Origin: Pontibacter sp. E15-1
Lineage (GTDB): Bacteria > Bacteroidota > Bacteroidia > Cytophagales > Hymenobacteraceae
Assembly (NCBI RefSeq): GCF_022601975.1
Contig: NZ_JAKVIR010000007.1
Span: 128,899 to 192,898 of the forward strand
DNA: 64,000 bases
Direction: 5' to 3'
Position 1 is the first letter of the stretch; each line of letters starts with the position of its first letter. The position numbers and the translations under genes are program-made. Shown here piece after piece: positions 17,413-25,444 of the stretch. Under the pieces are notes generated by a model. It did no database searches, was not told the origin of the DNA, and saw only the letters and a list, made by a program, of their open reading frames with translations.

Positions 17413-18531
17413 ATGAAATTAAAAGGCAAAGTAAAATTCGTCAATAAAGACAAAAGCCTGTTTTTCCCAACACTGCGCCAACGCGTAGACGCGTACTTCA
17501 CCGCCAACAACCTGCCGAAGTCGGGCAACGCGAGCATGCTGACCAAAAGCATCCTGCTGTTGCTGCTGTATCTGGTGCCATTTGCGGCGCTGCTCACGTT
17601 CACGCCTGGTTTGGGCGTTAGCCTGGTTTTGTGGTTTGTGATGGGTATCGGCGTGGCCGGGGTGGCCATGAGCGTGATGCACGACGCCAACCACGGGGCT
17701 TTCTCCAAGAGCAAAACGCTGAACTACCTGATGGCCCACTCCGTGAACCTGCTGGGCGCGTCGGCCTTCAACTGGAAACTGCAGCACAACATCCTGCACC
17801 ATACCTATACCAATGTGGCAGAGATGGACGAGGACATCGACGACATGGTGTTCATGCGTTTTTCGCCACACACCAACGTGCGTTTTTACCACAAGCTGCA
17901 GTGGGCCTACGCCTTCCTGTTTTATGGCTTGCTCACGCTGTACTGGGTAACCCTGAAAGACTTCCTGCAGTTTTTCCGCTTTATAAAGAGTGGCGTGAAT
18001 GCAAACTCGAAGGCGAAGAACAGGGTCGCGTTCGCCAAAATCATCGGTTTTAAGCTGCCCTACTTCTTTTGTATTTTGGTGGCCCCCACGCTGCTGTTCG
18101 GCATTCCGTTTTGGGAGGTGCTGCTGGGCTTTCTGCTGATGCACTTTGTGGGGGGGATTATCCTGTCTACTGTGTTCCAACTGGCCCATACCGTGGAGGG
18201 CACCAGCCACCCGCTGCCCTGCGAGAGCGGCATCATCGAGAACGACTGGGCGATCCACCAGCTGAACACCACCGCCAACTTCGCCCGTAAGAGCAAGCTG
18301 CTGTCGTGGTACGTGGGCGGCCTCAACTTCCAGATCGAGCACCACCTCTTCCCGCGCATCTGCCACATCCATTACCCGGACATCGCGGGGATTGTGAAGC
18401 AGACCGCCGCCGAGTTTGACATCCCATACATCGAAAGCAAGACACTTGTCAAGGCCATCCAGTCGCATGTGAGCACGCTGCACCGCTTTGGCAGGCTGCA
18501 CACACCCAACCTGAACGAGATCATGGCCTAG
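17413..18531 (+). CDS. Membrane fatty acid desaturase (copy 2, tandem paralog)
   Basis: The 372-residue protein is closely similar to the preceding one along its whole length, with the same three histidine boxes (HDANH, HNILHH, QIEHH) and a shared C-terminus (SHxxTLHRFGRL). The gap of 275 bp between the copies could hold its own promoter. The N-terminal membrane region and the segment near residues 190-215 differ most. Retained histidines in both copies suggest both are active, perhaps with different positional specificity or temperature control. Confidence 0.9.
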   Translation: MKLKGKVKFVNKDKSLFFPTLRQRVDAYFTANNLPKSGNASMLTKSILLLLLYLVPFAALLTFTPGLGVSLVLWFVMGIGVAGVAMSVMHDANHGAFSKSKTLNYLMAHSVNLLGASAFNWKLQHNILHHTYTNVAEMDEDIDDMVFMRFSPHTNVRFYHKLQWAYAFLFYGLLTLYWVTLKDFLQFFRFIKSGVNANSKAKNRVAFAKIIGFKLPYFFCILVAPTLLFGIPFWEVLLGFLLMHFVGGIILSTVFQLAHTVEGTSHPLPCESGIIENDWAIHQLNTTANFARKSKLLSWYVGGLNFQIEHHLFPRICHIHYPDIAGIVKQTAAEFDIPYIESKTLVKAIQSHVSTLHRFGRLHTPNLNEIMA

Positions 18532-18631
18532 GCTACTACTCGACCCATTTCATTACCAGAAGTAGCGTTTGTTTTTATAGAATTAGAAACAGCTTTTATA
18601 CCTCATTTCTAATTTATAATTTGGCGGAGCA

Positions 18632-18701
18632 CCATACCCTTTAAAACGCAAAACGGCGGGAAGTTTCCACTTCCCGCCGTTTTGCGTTTTAAAGGGTATG
18701 G
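18632..18701. terminator. 33-bp perfect hairpin between convergent genes
   Basis: Arms 18632-18664 and 18669-18701 are exact reverse complements over 33 bp with a 4-nt TTCC loop. The arms carry AAACGGCGGGAAGT next to the loop and CCATACCC at the outer end. It lies between the desaturase stop and the 3' end of the convergent lipoprotein gene, so it can terminate in both directions, but it is much longer than needed. Confidence 0.75.
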
Positions 18702-18708
18702 GCACAGC

Positions 18709-18963
18709 TTAGCGTCTGTCGTTTTTATACCCTTCGTAACGTTTCTTGTCTTTCTTCTTGTCCTTCTTGCGCCCGATCGCGCCGCCAGCCGCTGTGCCGG
18801 CTGCTGCGCCAATCACGGCCCCTTTTGTGCCCCCCACGGCAGCACCGGTAGCAGCCCCCGCAGCACCGCCCACAGCGGCACCCTTGGCTTTCCTGCTCCA
18901 GCCCTCACCGGTACAACTACCTAGTAGAAATACGGTGACTAACATTAAGATGTATGTTCTCAT
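18709..18963 (-). CDS. Small glycine-zipper lipoprotein
   Basis: The 84-residue protein starts at ATG 18963, giving the lipoprotein signal MRTYILMLVTVFLLGSC with lipidated Cys17. The mature part is a run of GxxxG-type glycine zippers (AAVGGAAGAATGAAVGG) predicted to insert in a membrane, then a Lys/Asp/Arg tail (KKDKKKDKKRYEGYKNDRR). Longer upstream frames lack a ribosome site and are ignored. It is probably an outer-membrane lipoprotein of unknown role. Confidence 0.8.
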   Translation of the reverse strand: MRTYILMLVTVFLLGSCTGEGWSRKAKGAAVGGAAGAATGAAVGGTKGAVIGAAAGTAAGGAIGRKKDKKKDKKRYEGYKNDRR

Positions 18964-19136
18964 GGTATAAAAATACAGTAAATGAACCCTCCTTTTACGT
19001 GTCTGTAATTCAAGTAGTTGGCCATCGGGGAGGTGTATAATTTTGATGAAAGCCAGCCATAACACAGGAAATATGACGGAGTCCATACCCATGCCGCCGA
19101 TAGAGTCCATAAAATAGCACATTGCCGATCTGTGTA

Positions 19137-19163
19137 TTGGTTTGCCGGAAATGCCTACCTTTG
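19137..19163 (+). promoter_or_regulatory. Candidate promoter of the GNAT gene
   Basis: TTG (19137-19139), 16-bp spacer and TACCTTTG (19156-19163) resemble the Bacteroidota consensus, about 95 bp before the ATG at 19258. The rest of 18964-19257 shows no gene. Confidence 0.4.
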
Positions 19164-19257
19164 AGCGGATTCAAAAATAAAGTTTTAAATTGCCGGATGC
19201 CAAAGCGCCCCAGGGCAGCATCGGGCATCGTGGCAAACCGATTTCTTACAGCAGCAT

Positions 19258-19779
19258 ATGGCAGCGATTCGCATGACGCCCTGCACGACAGCGGACGTGT
19301 ATACCCTTCAGGATATCGCCCTCAACGCCTACGGCGACCATTATCTATACCTATGGGATGACGGTGGCGCCTGGTATATCGACAAATGCTTCAGCGAGGA
19401 TGCCCTGAAGGAACAGTTAGCCGATCCGAACGCGGCCCATTTTCTCATACATGCCGGGCAGGAGCTGGTGGGGTTCCTGAAGCTGAACATCGACAAGGCG
19501 CTGGATGGCGGCAGCGCGGCCGACAGCCTGGAGCTGGAGCGCATCTACCTGACCAAAAGCGCAGCAGGCCAGGGGATTGGCCGGGAGGCTTTGGCGTTTA
19601 CCCTCGACTATGCCCGGCAGCGAAACAAGCGCTTGGTATGGCTGAAGGCAATGGACAGCAGCCGCTCGGTTGTTTTTTATGAGCAGAACGGGTTTGAAAA
19701 ATGCGGCACCTACCGGCTGGACTTCGAGGCGATGAAACCCGAGCACCGCGGTATGTATGTGCTGCAGCGCAAACTGTAG
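19258..19779 (+). CDS. GNAT N-acetyltransferase
   Basis: The 173-residue protein is a single GNAT domain. LELERIYLTKSAAGQGIGREAL is the strand and acetyl-CoA pyrophosphate loop (GQGIG), and VVFYEQNGFEKCG is the C-terminal motif B. The N-terminal half contains aromatic residues (YLYLWDDGGAWYI) that may line the acceptor site. The substrate is unknown. The ATG at 19258 is the first good start. The ypdA-like gene follows at 83 bp. Confidence 0.85.
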   Translation: MAAIRMTPCTTADVYTLQDIALNAYGDHYLYLWDDGGAWYIDKCFSEDALKEQLADPNAAHFLIHAGQELVGFLKLNIDKALDGGSAADSLELERIYLTKSAAGQGIGREALAFTLDYARQRNKRLVWLKAMDSSRSVVFYEQNGFEKCGTYRLDFEAMKPEHRGMYVLQRKL

Positions 19780-19862
19780 GGGATTTAAAAAACTTGCGCC
19801 GCTGCAGCGTGTTATACATGTCGCGCATGCATGGCGCGGCACCATTACATTTCAGAAAAGCT

Positions 19863-20843
19863 TTGGAGAACATCTTAGACATACTCATCATTGGGGCAGG
19901 GCCTATCGGGCTCGCCTGCGGGCTGGAGGCCAAGCGGGCCAACCTCAACTACCTCATCATCGACAGGGGCACGCTGGTGAACTCGCTCTACAACTACCCC
20001 CTGAACATGACTTTCTTCTCTACCTCTGACCGGCTGGAGATCGGGGGAATCCCGTTTGTGTCCATTAATCCCAAGCCTAACCGCATGGAGGCCATGGAGT
20101 ACTACCGGCGCGTTGTGGAGTCGCAGGACCTGCAGGTGAAGCTCTTTGAGGAGGTAAGGCACATGGAGCCGGAAGGGGCGCTATACCGCGTCAGCACGAG
20201 CAAGGGGGAGTACGTGGCCCGGCACGTGATAATCGCGGTGGGTTTTTACGGCATCCCAAACCAACTCCACATACCCGGCGAGGACCTGCCCAAAGTGCGC
20301 CACTATTACCTCGACCCGCACTATTACTTCCGCCAGAAGGTAGTGGTGGTGGGAGCCAACAACTCCTCGGCCGACGCGGCCCTGGAAACGTGGCGCAAGG
20401 GCGCAGAGGTGACGATGGTGGTGCGCCAGCCAGAGCTGGGCCGCATCAAATACTGGACGAAGCCCGACCTGGAGAACCGCATCAAGGAGGGGTCCATCAA
20501 ATGCTACTTCTCCTCTAGCCTGACCGAGATACGGGAGCGGGAAGTGGATATCGATACCCCGGAAGGAAAGATCACGATCGGGAACGACTTCGTGCTGGCC
20601 ATGACGGGCTATCAACCGGATTTCAGTTTCCTGCAGAAGATTGGCATCAAGCTGACGGAGGATGAGAAGCGCTACCCGCAGTATGACCCCGAGACAATGG
20701 AAACCAACCTGCCGAACGTGTACCTGGCGGGCGTGATTTGCGGCGGCATGGACACCCACGTGTGGTTTATCGAGAACTCACGGGAGCACGCCACCCAAAT
20801 TGTGAGGCACATTTCCAGAGAAAAAGTGGCAGGCGGGGCCTAG
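19863..20843 (+). CDS. ypdA: YpdA-family bacillithiol-disulfide reductase (flavoprotein)
   Basis: This NADPH- and FAD-dependent flavoprotein recycles oxidised bacillithiol. TTG 19863 is chosen because it gives LENILDILIIGAGPIGLACG, the usual family N-terminus; ATG 19818 would add 15 residues of unlikely sequence. The FAD fold GAGPIGLACGLEA, the second nucleotide fold VVVVGANNSSADAALE and the C-terminal VYLAGVICGGMDTHVWFIENSR are diagnostic. No CxxC redox pair is present, as expected for YpdA. The length is 326 residues. It implies that the organism uses bacillithiol; the bsh biosynthetic genes are not in the window. Confidence 0.88.
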   Translation: MENILDILIIGAGPIGLACGLEAKRANLNYLIIDRGTLVNSLYNYPLNMTFFSTSDRLEIGGIPFVSINPKPNRMEAMEYYRRVVESQDLQVKLFEEVRHMEPEGALYRVSTSKGEYVARHVIIAVGFYGIPNQLHIPGEDLPKVRHYYLDPHYYFRQKVVVVGANNSSADAALETWRKGAEVTMVVRQPELGRIKYWTKPDLENRIKEGSIKCYFSSSLTEIREREVDIDTPEGKITIGNDFVLAMTGYQPDFSFLQKIGIKLTEDEKRYPQYDPETMETNLPNVYLAGVICGGMDTHVWFIENSREHATQIVRHISREKVAGGA

Positions 20844-20947
20844 GACTATACTTGAAATAATTGTTACTGCAAAGTGAAGGTACCCCAGGCGCGTATAGAA
20901 AGTATTCAGAAAAGACAATAAAAATCAACCCGACAAGAACGTCATAT

Positions 20948-21592
20948 ATGAAAATAGCAATTATTGGTGCCAGCGGCAACATCGGTTCCAGAATCACCCA
21001 GGAAGCCCTGACCAGGGGGCACAACGTCACGGCCATCGTCCGGAACCCCGAGAATGTGACCGAGGAAAGCGTTAGCCTGGAAGTGATTGAGGGCGATGTG
21101 CAGGATGTGTCGGCAATGGCCGCCTTCCTGAAAGGCCATGACGCCGTGGTCGTGTCTTATAGCCCGGGCTGGGAGCCGGACACAGAGTTCAGCAAGCACG
21201 TGGACGTGGCACAGAACGTGCTGCACGCTGCCCGGAAAGCAGCCGTGAACCGGGTAGTGAACGTAGGCGGCGCGGGTAGCCTCTACCTGGAGCCTGGCAT
21301 CCAACTGGTGGACACGCCCGATTTTCCGGATGAGTGGCGCAGCGGGGCAGCCGCCCAGCGCGACTCCCTAAAGGTGTATGAGGCAGAGCAGGAGCTGGAC
21401 TGGACATTTGTGAGCCCCGCCATCATCATCGAGCCGGGCGAGCGCACCGGCAAGTTCCGCTACAACACCGACAAGCCTGTGTTTGATGAGCGCGGCGAGA
21501 GCCGGATCTCCCGCCAGGATTTTGCCGTGGCCATCCTGAACGAGCTGGAGGATCCTCAGTATATCCGCCAGCGTTTCACGGTAGGGTACTAA
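20948..21592 (+). CDS. NAD(P)-binding Rossmann oxidoreductase (NmrA/YhfK-like)
   Basis: The 214-residue protein starts at ATG 20948 (MKIAIIGASGNIGSRITQEAL), with the dinucleotide loop GASGNIG. VISPAIIIEPGERTGKFR-type and YDTDKPVFDERGESRISRQDFA-type segments are typical of the NAD(P)H-binding atypical short-chain family that lacks the YxxxK pair. These proteins act as flavin or quinone reductases or as redox-sensing regulators; the role here is open. It has its own strong terminator. Confidence 0.85.
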   Translation: MKIAIIGASGNIGSRITQEALTRGHNVTAIVRNPENVTEESVSLEVIEGDVQDVSAMAAFLKGHDAVVVSYSPGWEPDTEFSKHVDVAQNVLHAARKAAVNRVVNVGGAGSLYLEPGIQLVDTPDFPDEWRSGAAAQRDSLKVYEAEQELDWTFVSPAIIIEPGERTGKFRYNTDKPVFDERGESRISRQDFAVAILNELEDPQYIRQRFTVGY

Positions 21593-21621
21593 ACCTCAGG
21601 CTGTAGTTTAAAGTGAATTTC

Positions 21622-21663
21622 AAAAGGATAAGGGCCTGGCATGCGTCAGGCCCTTATCCTTTT
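21622..21663 (+). terminator. Strong intrinsic terminator
   Basis: A 17-bp perfect stem (21622-21638 with 21647-21663; CAGGCCCTTATCCTTTT on the right arm), 8-nt loop, ending in TTTT. Confidence 0.85.
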
Positions 21664-22061
21664 GTGCTACATCGAGGGGTATGAAACAGGATTGTGTTGG
21701 CAGCGTAACACAGCGCACGGTTATACCCTGAATCGATGGATGGGTATACCGTCGAAAGGAAGAGGCCGCTCTCTCAAACTCTCTGGTTTCACCTATTTAT
21801 ACCTCTTTATATTTATACCCAACCCTCCTCTAGTTGCGCCAGAAAAACAGATGTAGGATGTGACATATTAACGGTGTACCTTTGTGTTCTTCAACAACGG
21901 CATAGAACTATAAGCATGTTTTATGGGTTGAGGTAGAAACAACAGGTCGGGTATGGCCCGTGTGCCTATATAGCCCCATATAAGCACCATATCAAATTCC
22001 GGCCACTTCCCCGCTAAAGCAGTACACAAAGTGCTGCGCGGTTTCTTTTCAAAATTAATGA
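21664..22061. other. Leader region of the DEAD-box helicase gene
   Basis: No gene is visible. TACCTTTG at 21877-21884 is a candidate -7 element, which would give a leader of about 170 nt before ATG 22062, long enough for a cold-shock-type regulated 5' region. The words GGTATA and TATACC occur repeatedly. Confidence 0.35.
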
Positions 22062-23384
22062 ATGACATTCGAGAATCTTAACCTCATAGAGCCTATCCTT
22101 AAAGCTCTTAAAACAGAAGGATATACCACACCAACACCCATCCAGGCACAATCTATTCCGCTTATACTTCAGAAGAGAGACATTTTAGGCTGCGCCCAGA
22201 CGGGCACCGGTAAAACGGCGGCTTTCTCTATTCCGATCCTGCAGTTGCTTTCTGCCAAAAGCGGACAGCAGAACGATCGTTCGCCACGCAGAATTAAGTC
22301 ACTTATCCTGACGCCGACGCGTGAACTGGCCCTGCAGATCGCAGACAGCCTGAGCGCCTATGGCAAGCACACAGGCCTGAAGCACACCGTGATATTTGGC
22401 GGTGTGTCGCAGCGCCCGCAAACTGACGCCCTGCGCGCCGGTATTGATATCCTGGTGGCCACACCGGGTCGTTTGCTCGACCTGATGGCCCAGAAATACG
22501 TGCACCTGGACCAGATCGAGATGTTCGTGCTGGACGAGGCCGACCGTATGCTGGACATGGGCTTTGTGAATGATGTGCGTAAGGTGCTGAAAGTGCTGCC
22601 AGAGAAAAAGCAGTCGCTGTTCTTCTCGGCCACAATGGCCCCTGAGATCATGAAACTGGCGGATACCATTCTGGTGAACCCTGCGAAAGTGGAAGTGACG
22701 CCGGTATCATCCACAGCGCATACCATCAAGCAGGCCCTGTATTATGTGAAGAAGGGCGACAAGAAAAACCTGTTGATCCACCTGCTGAAGGATGGCGAGA
22801 TAGACCGTGCGCTGGTATTTACCCGTACCAAGCACGGCGCCGACCGCGTAGCCCGCGACATGAGCAAGGCTGGCGTGCAGGCCGAGGCCATTCATGGCAA
22901 CAAGTCGCAGAACGCCCGAGTACGCGCCCTGGACAACTTCAAGAAGAGCCAGACACGCGTGCTGGTAGCCACTGACATCGCTGCCCGCGGTATCGATGTG
23001 GACGACCTGTCGCATGTGATTAACTACGAGTTGCCCAACGAGCCGGAAACCTACGTGCACCGCATTGGCCGAACAGGCCGTGCCGGCGCAAGCGGTACCG
23101 CCCTGTCGTTCTGCGACGCCGAAGAAACCGCATACCTGATTAGCATCCAGAAACTGATCTCTAAGTCGGTTCCGGTAATTGACAACCACCCATACCCAAT
23201 GACAGCCAAAGACTTTGCCGAGGCGGCCAGCACGGTAGCCCAGCAGAAAAAGCGCGGCGGAGGCGGTGGCCGACGCAACGGTTCTGGCGGCGGTGGCCCA
23301 CGAAGAGAGGGCGCTGGTTCCGCAAGGCCAGCCAATGGCGGAAGCAGTCGCTGGAGCAACAAGCCAAAAACGAGGAGTGTATAA
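22062..23384 (+). CDS. DEAD-box ATP-dependent RNA helicase, RhlE-like
   Basis: The 440-residue helicase unwinds structured RNA during ribosome assembly or cold adaptation. The motifs in order are the Q motif (TPIQAQSIP), motif [25 protein letters not shown], motif [13 protein letters not shown], motif [29 protein letters not shown] and [10 protein letters not shown]. After residue about 375 comes a Gly/Arg-rich basic tail ([17 protein letters not shown]) typical of RhlE tails that bind RNA. The start is ATG 22062. A T-rich terminator follows. Confidence 0.93.
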   Translation: MTFENLNLIEPILKALKTEGYTTPTPIQAQSIPLILQKRDILGCAQTGTGKTAAFSIPILQLLSAKSGQQNDRSPRRIKSLILTPTRELALQIADSLSAYGKHTGLKHTVIFGGVSQRPQTDALRAGIDILVATPGRLLDLMAQKYVHLDQIEMFVLDEADRMLDMGFVNDVRKVLKVLPEKKQSLFFSATMAPEIMKLADTILVNPAKVEVTPVSSTAHTIKQALYYVKKGDKKNLLIHLLKDGEIDRALVFTRTKHGADRVARDMSKAGVQAEAIHGNKSQNARVRALDNFKKSQTRVLVATDIAARGIDVDDLSHVINYELPNEPETYVHRIGRTGRAGASGTALSFCDAEETAYLISIQKLISKSVPVIDNHPYPMTAKDFAEAASTVAQQKKRGGGGGRRNGSGGGGPRREGAGSARPANGGSSRWSNKPKTRSV

Positions 23385-23408
23385 AACTTCTCAAGCGATA
23401 TTTTAGTA

Positions 23409-23444
23409 AAAAACCCCTGTCGGTACATACCGGCAGGGGTTTTT
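23409..23444 (+). terminator. Intrinsic terminator of the helicase gene
   Basis: AAAAACCCCTGTCGG (23409-23423) pairs with CCGGCAGGGGTTTTT (23430-23444) with one G-T pair; loop TACATA. Confidence 0.85.
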
Positions 23445-23456
23445 ATTTGTCTGAAA

Positions 23457-23506
23457 GGCCTTATACGCCACAAGACCTCACAGTGTCCGGAGGACCTGTG
23501 AGTGTC
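23457..23506. repeat. REP-like hairpin element A (inverted partner of B)
   Basis: It contains GACCTCACAGTGTC, then the loop CGGAG, then GACCTGTGAGTGTC. The core arms CTCACAG and CTGTGAG pair, and GTC/GAC extends the stem with one bulged base. With about 17 bp of flank (GGCCTTATACGCCACAA) it is a near-perfect inverted copy of element B at 23628-23677. Confidence 0.8.
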
Positions 23507-23627
23507 AGGACAGCTACGGAGCATCAATAAAAGTCCAGATTAACCAAAAGAGGTTTGCGTAGTTTGATTCTGTAAGCCTAGGCCTGCGAAACCAAGTTTT
23601 TCACACTAAAAACTGCTTTTATTATCA

Positions 23628-23677
23628 GACACTCACAGGTCCTTCGGACACTGTGAGGTCTTGTGGTGTATAAGGCA
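23628..23677. repeat. REP-like hairpin element B
   Basis: GACACTCACAGGTC, loop CTTCG, GACACTGTGAGGTC, then the flank TTGTGGTGTATAAGGC. It ends 2 bp before the ATG of the transposase-like gene, so its hairpin will lie in the leader of that mRNA. It is separated from element A by 121 bp without a gene. Confidence 0.8.
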
Positions 23678-23679
23678 AA

Positions 23680-24294
23680 ATGCAGGAAATAGTAAAGCTC
23701 GAACCGTCAAGGTATTACCACATCTACACGCGGGGTAATAACAAGGAAACCATCTTCAAGGCACCAGACAACTTTAACTTATTTCTGCAGCTTTTCAAAA
23801 AGTACATCGCGCCGTATGCCGCTACCTACGCCTACTGCCTTTTACCGAACCACGTACATTTTCTTATCTGCGTAAATGAGGCAGAAAGCTTAACTGTTTA
23901 TGATCCGGTCACGCAGAAGCCTTTTAAAATTGACTTGCAGCGTCAGTTTTCGCATCTCTTTAACGCCTATACCAAAACCATCAATACCCGGTATGGCCGG
24001 ACAGGTAGCCTGTTCCAGGAGCGTTTCAAACGGAAAGAAGTAACATCTGAGTTATACTTCACCAGGCTAATCCAATACATCCATTTCAACCCGCAGCACC
24101 ACGGCCTCATTGATGTTTTCAGCGAGTGGCCATATTCCTCTTACCATAGTCTGCTATCCAAGAGCAAAACACTGCTGCAGCGCGAAACAGTAATCGCATG
24201 GTTCGGAGGAAGCGCGGAGTTTAGAAAATTTCACGAAGAAAACGCTGCTGAGTTCAAAGCCATCGTACAATTGATAGCTGATGACGATGTCTGA
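23680..24294 (+). CDS. REP-associated tyrosine transposase (RAYT, Y1_Tnp/IS200-like)
   Basis: The 204-residue protein is a single-strand HUH nuclease. The metal-binding motif is PNHVHFLI (HUH), and the catalytic tyrosine is probably the Y of LIQYIHFNP, followed by SSYHSLL as in the family. The N-terminus SRYYHIYTRGNNKETIF is the usual RAYT opening. RAYTs are domesticated IS200-like enzymes that are thought to mobilise REP hairpins. Here inverted REP-like elements lie on both sides (A and B before, C and D after), with no other IS ends. The frame is intact. Confidence 0.9.
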   Translation: MQEIVKLEPSRYYHIYTRGNNKETIFKAPDNFNLFLQLFKKYIAPYAATYAYCLLPNHVHFLICVNEAESLTVYDPVTQKPFKIDLQRQFSHLFNAYTKTINTRYGRTGSLFQERFKRKEVTSELYFTRLIQYIHFNPQHHGLIDVFSEWPYSSYHSLLSKSKTLLQRETVIAWFGGSAEFRKFHEENAAEFKAIVQLIADDDV

Positions 24295-24314
24295 GAGGAA
24301 CAGTGCTATTCCCC

Positions 24315-24348
24315 AGACCTCACAGCGTGCGCAGCTCCTGTGAGTGTC
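24315..24348. repeat. REP-like hairpin element C (divergent centre)
   Basis: AGACCTCACAG, then a changed centre CGTGCGCAGCTC, then CTGTGAGTGTC. It is in the same orientation as A, 18 bp after the RAYT stop, and the outer stem CTCACAG/CTGTGAG is kept. Confidence 0.7.
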
Positions 24349-24405
24349 GGTTTAATAGTAGTTTTATATACTTCATAATCTGCAATTCTACCGCTTTCAC
24401 TTCCA

Positions 24406-24457
24406 GACACTCACAGGTCCTCCAGACACTCACAGGTCCTCCGGACACTGTGAGGTC
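24406..24457. repeat. REP-like hairpin element D with a duplicated half-unit
   Basis: The 19-bp half-unit GACACTCACAGGTCCTCCa/g occurs twice in tandem (24406-24424 and 24425-24443), followed by GACACTGTGAGGTC (24444-24457). It is inverted relative to C and ends 4 bp before the EamA stop codon on the other strand, so it may act as that gene's terminator. Confidence 0.8.
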
Positions 24458-24461
24458 TGGC

Positions 24462-25376
24462 TTAGGCTGTCTTTTCTTGCGCGGTTACTGATACGTTCTG
24501 CCGCGTGCGGCTTACCAGGTATACGCCTGCGAAGATCAGGAGCGCATATAGTCCTTTCTGAAGCGTGAAGACGTCGCGGCCGAAGCCCACTGCGATCAGG
24601 ATGGCCAGCAAGGGCTGCAGGTAGATATAGGCCCCAACCAGCGAGGGATTGGCGTACCGCAGCGCCCAGGTGTTCAGTAAATAGGCCACCACCGTGACGG
24701 CCAGCACCATAAAGGCGATGGCCAGCCAGATAGCGGTCGGGAAGGTGCTGTAGTCTGGGGCCAGTAGCTGCGACCAGCCGAACGGCACCACCACTACGGC
24801 ACCCACCGCGAACACCCGGCTCACGATGGTGATGGCCTGGTAACGCTGCATCAGCGGCTTTACGAGCACCAGATACATGCCGAAGGCCATGGCATTCACC
24901 ACAATCAACAGGTCGCCGTAAAAGTTGCCCGTGGTGCTTTCGCTGCGGGAGGTATAAATCAGGAGCAGCGCCCCGGTGCAGGCAATGGCGATGCCCGCCA
25001 CCTTGCGCAGGCTTACCCGCTCTTTAAGCAGGATGGCAGAGAAAATCAGCACTACCACCGGCACGATTACCATCAGCAGGGCGGCATTGATCGGGGCGGT
25101 CAGGTTGAGCCCTGCGAAAAAACAGAGTTGGTTGATGGCCACGCCTGTGATGCCGCAGGCTACCGTGCGCAGGTTGTCGGCCCTGCCCACGATCTTCTCC
25201 TTCACCACCAACCTCGAAAACACCCCAAAAACGAGCGCCGCCGACACCACCCGGATCACAATCAGCCCAAAGGGCCCCACATAATCGGGCATTACTTCTT
25301 TGGCGATGCTGTAATTACTCCCGTAGATGAGCGCCACCAGAAACAGCGACGCATGCACTTGCACCTGTTTATTCAT
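24462..25376 (-). CDS. EamA/DMT-family transporter
   Basis: The 304-residue inner-membrane protein has ten hydrophobic helices in two EamA repeats (residues about 8-140 and 155-295); each repeat ends in the conserved region around ALLMVIVPVVVLIFSAILLKERVS and SLVGAYIYLQPLLAILIAVGF. Members export metabolites or amino acids; the substrate cannot be told. Its 3' end abuts REP element D. It is divergent from the AI-2E transporter gene, with 68 bp between starts for two promoters. Confidence 0.9.
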   Translation of the reverse strand: MNKQVQVHASLFLVALIYGSNYSIAKEVMPDYVGPFGLIVIRVVSAALVFGVFSRLVVKEKIVGRADNLRTVACGITGVAINQLCFFAGLNLTAPINAALLMVIVPVVVLIFSAILLKERVSLRKVAGIAIACTGALLLIYTSRSESTTGNFYGDLLIVVNAMAFGMYLVLVKPLMQRYQAITIVSRVFAVGAVVVVPFGWSQLLAPDYSTFPTAIWLAIAFMVLAVTVVAYLLNTWALRYANPSLVGAYIYLQPLLAILIAVGFGRDVFTLQKGLYALLIFAGVYLVSRTRQNVSVTAQEKTA

Positions 25377-25444
25377 GGTACAAAGTTAGGTGCTTTTTAC
25401 CCGAAACCGTATATAGGGCAGGACTCAAACGCAATTCAAATTAA

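Noticed and set aside
17419..18501. 360-residue minus-strand open frame
   Set aside because: It is antisense to the second desaturase, His/Gln/Val-rich, with no start signal; the coding strand has clear histidine boxes.
23457..24457. CRISPR-like array of direct repeats
   Set aside because: Units are inverted pairs with hairpin structure and irregular spacing, with a RAYT between them and no cas genes.
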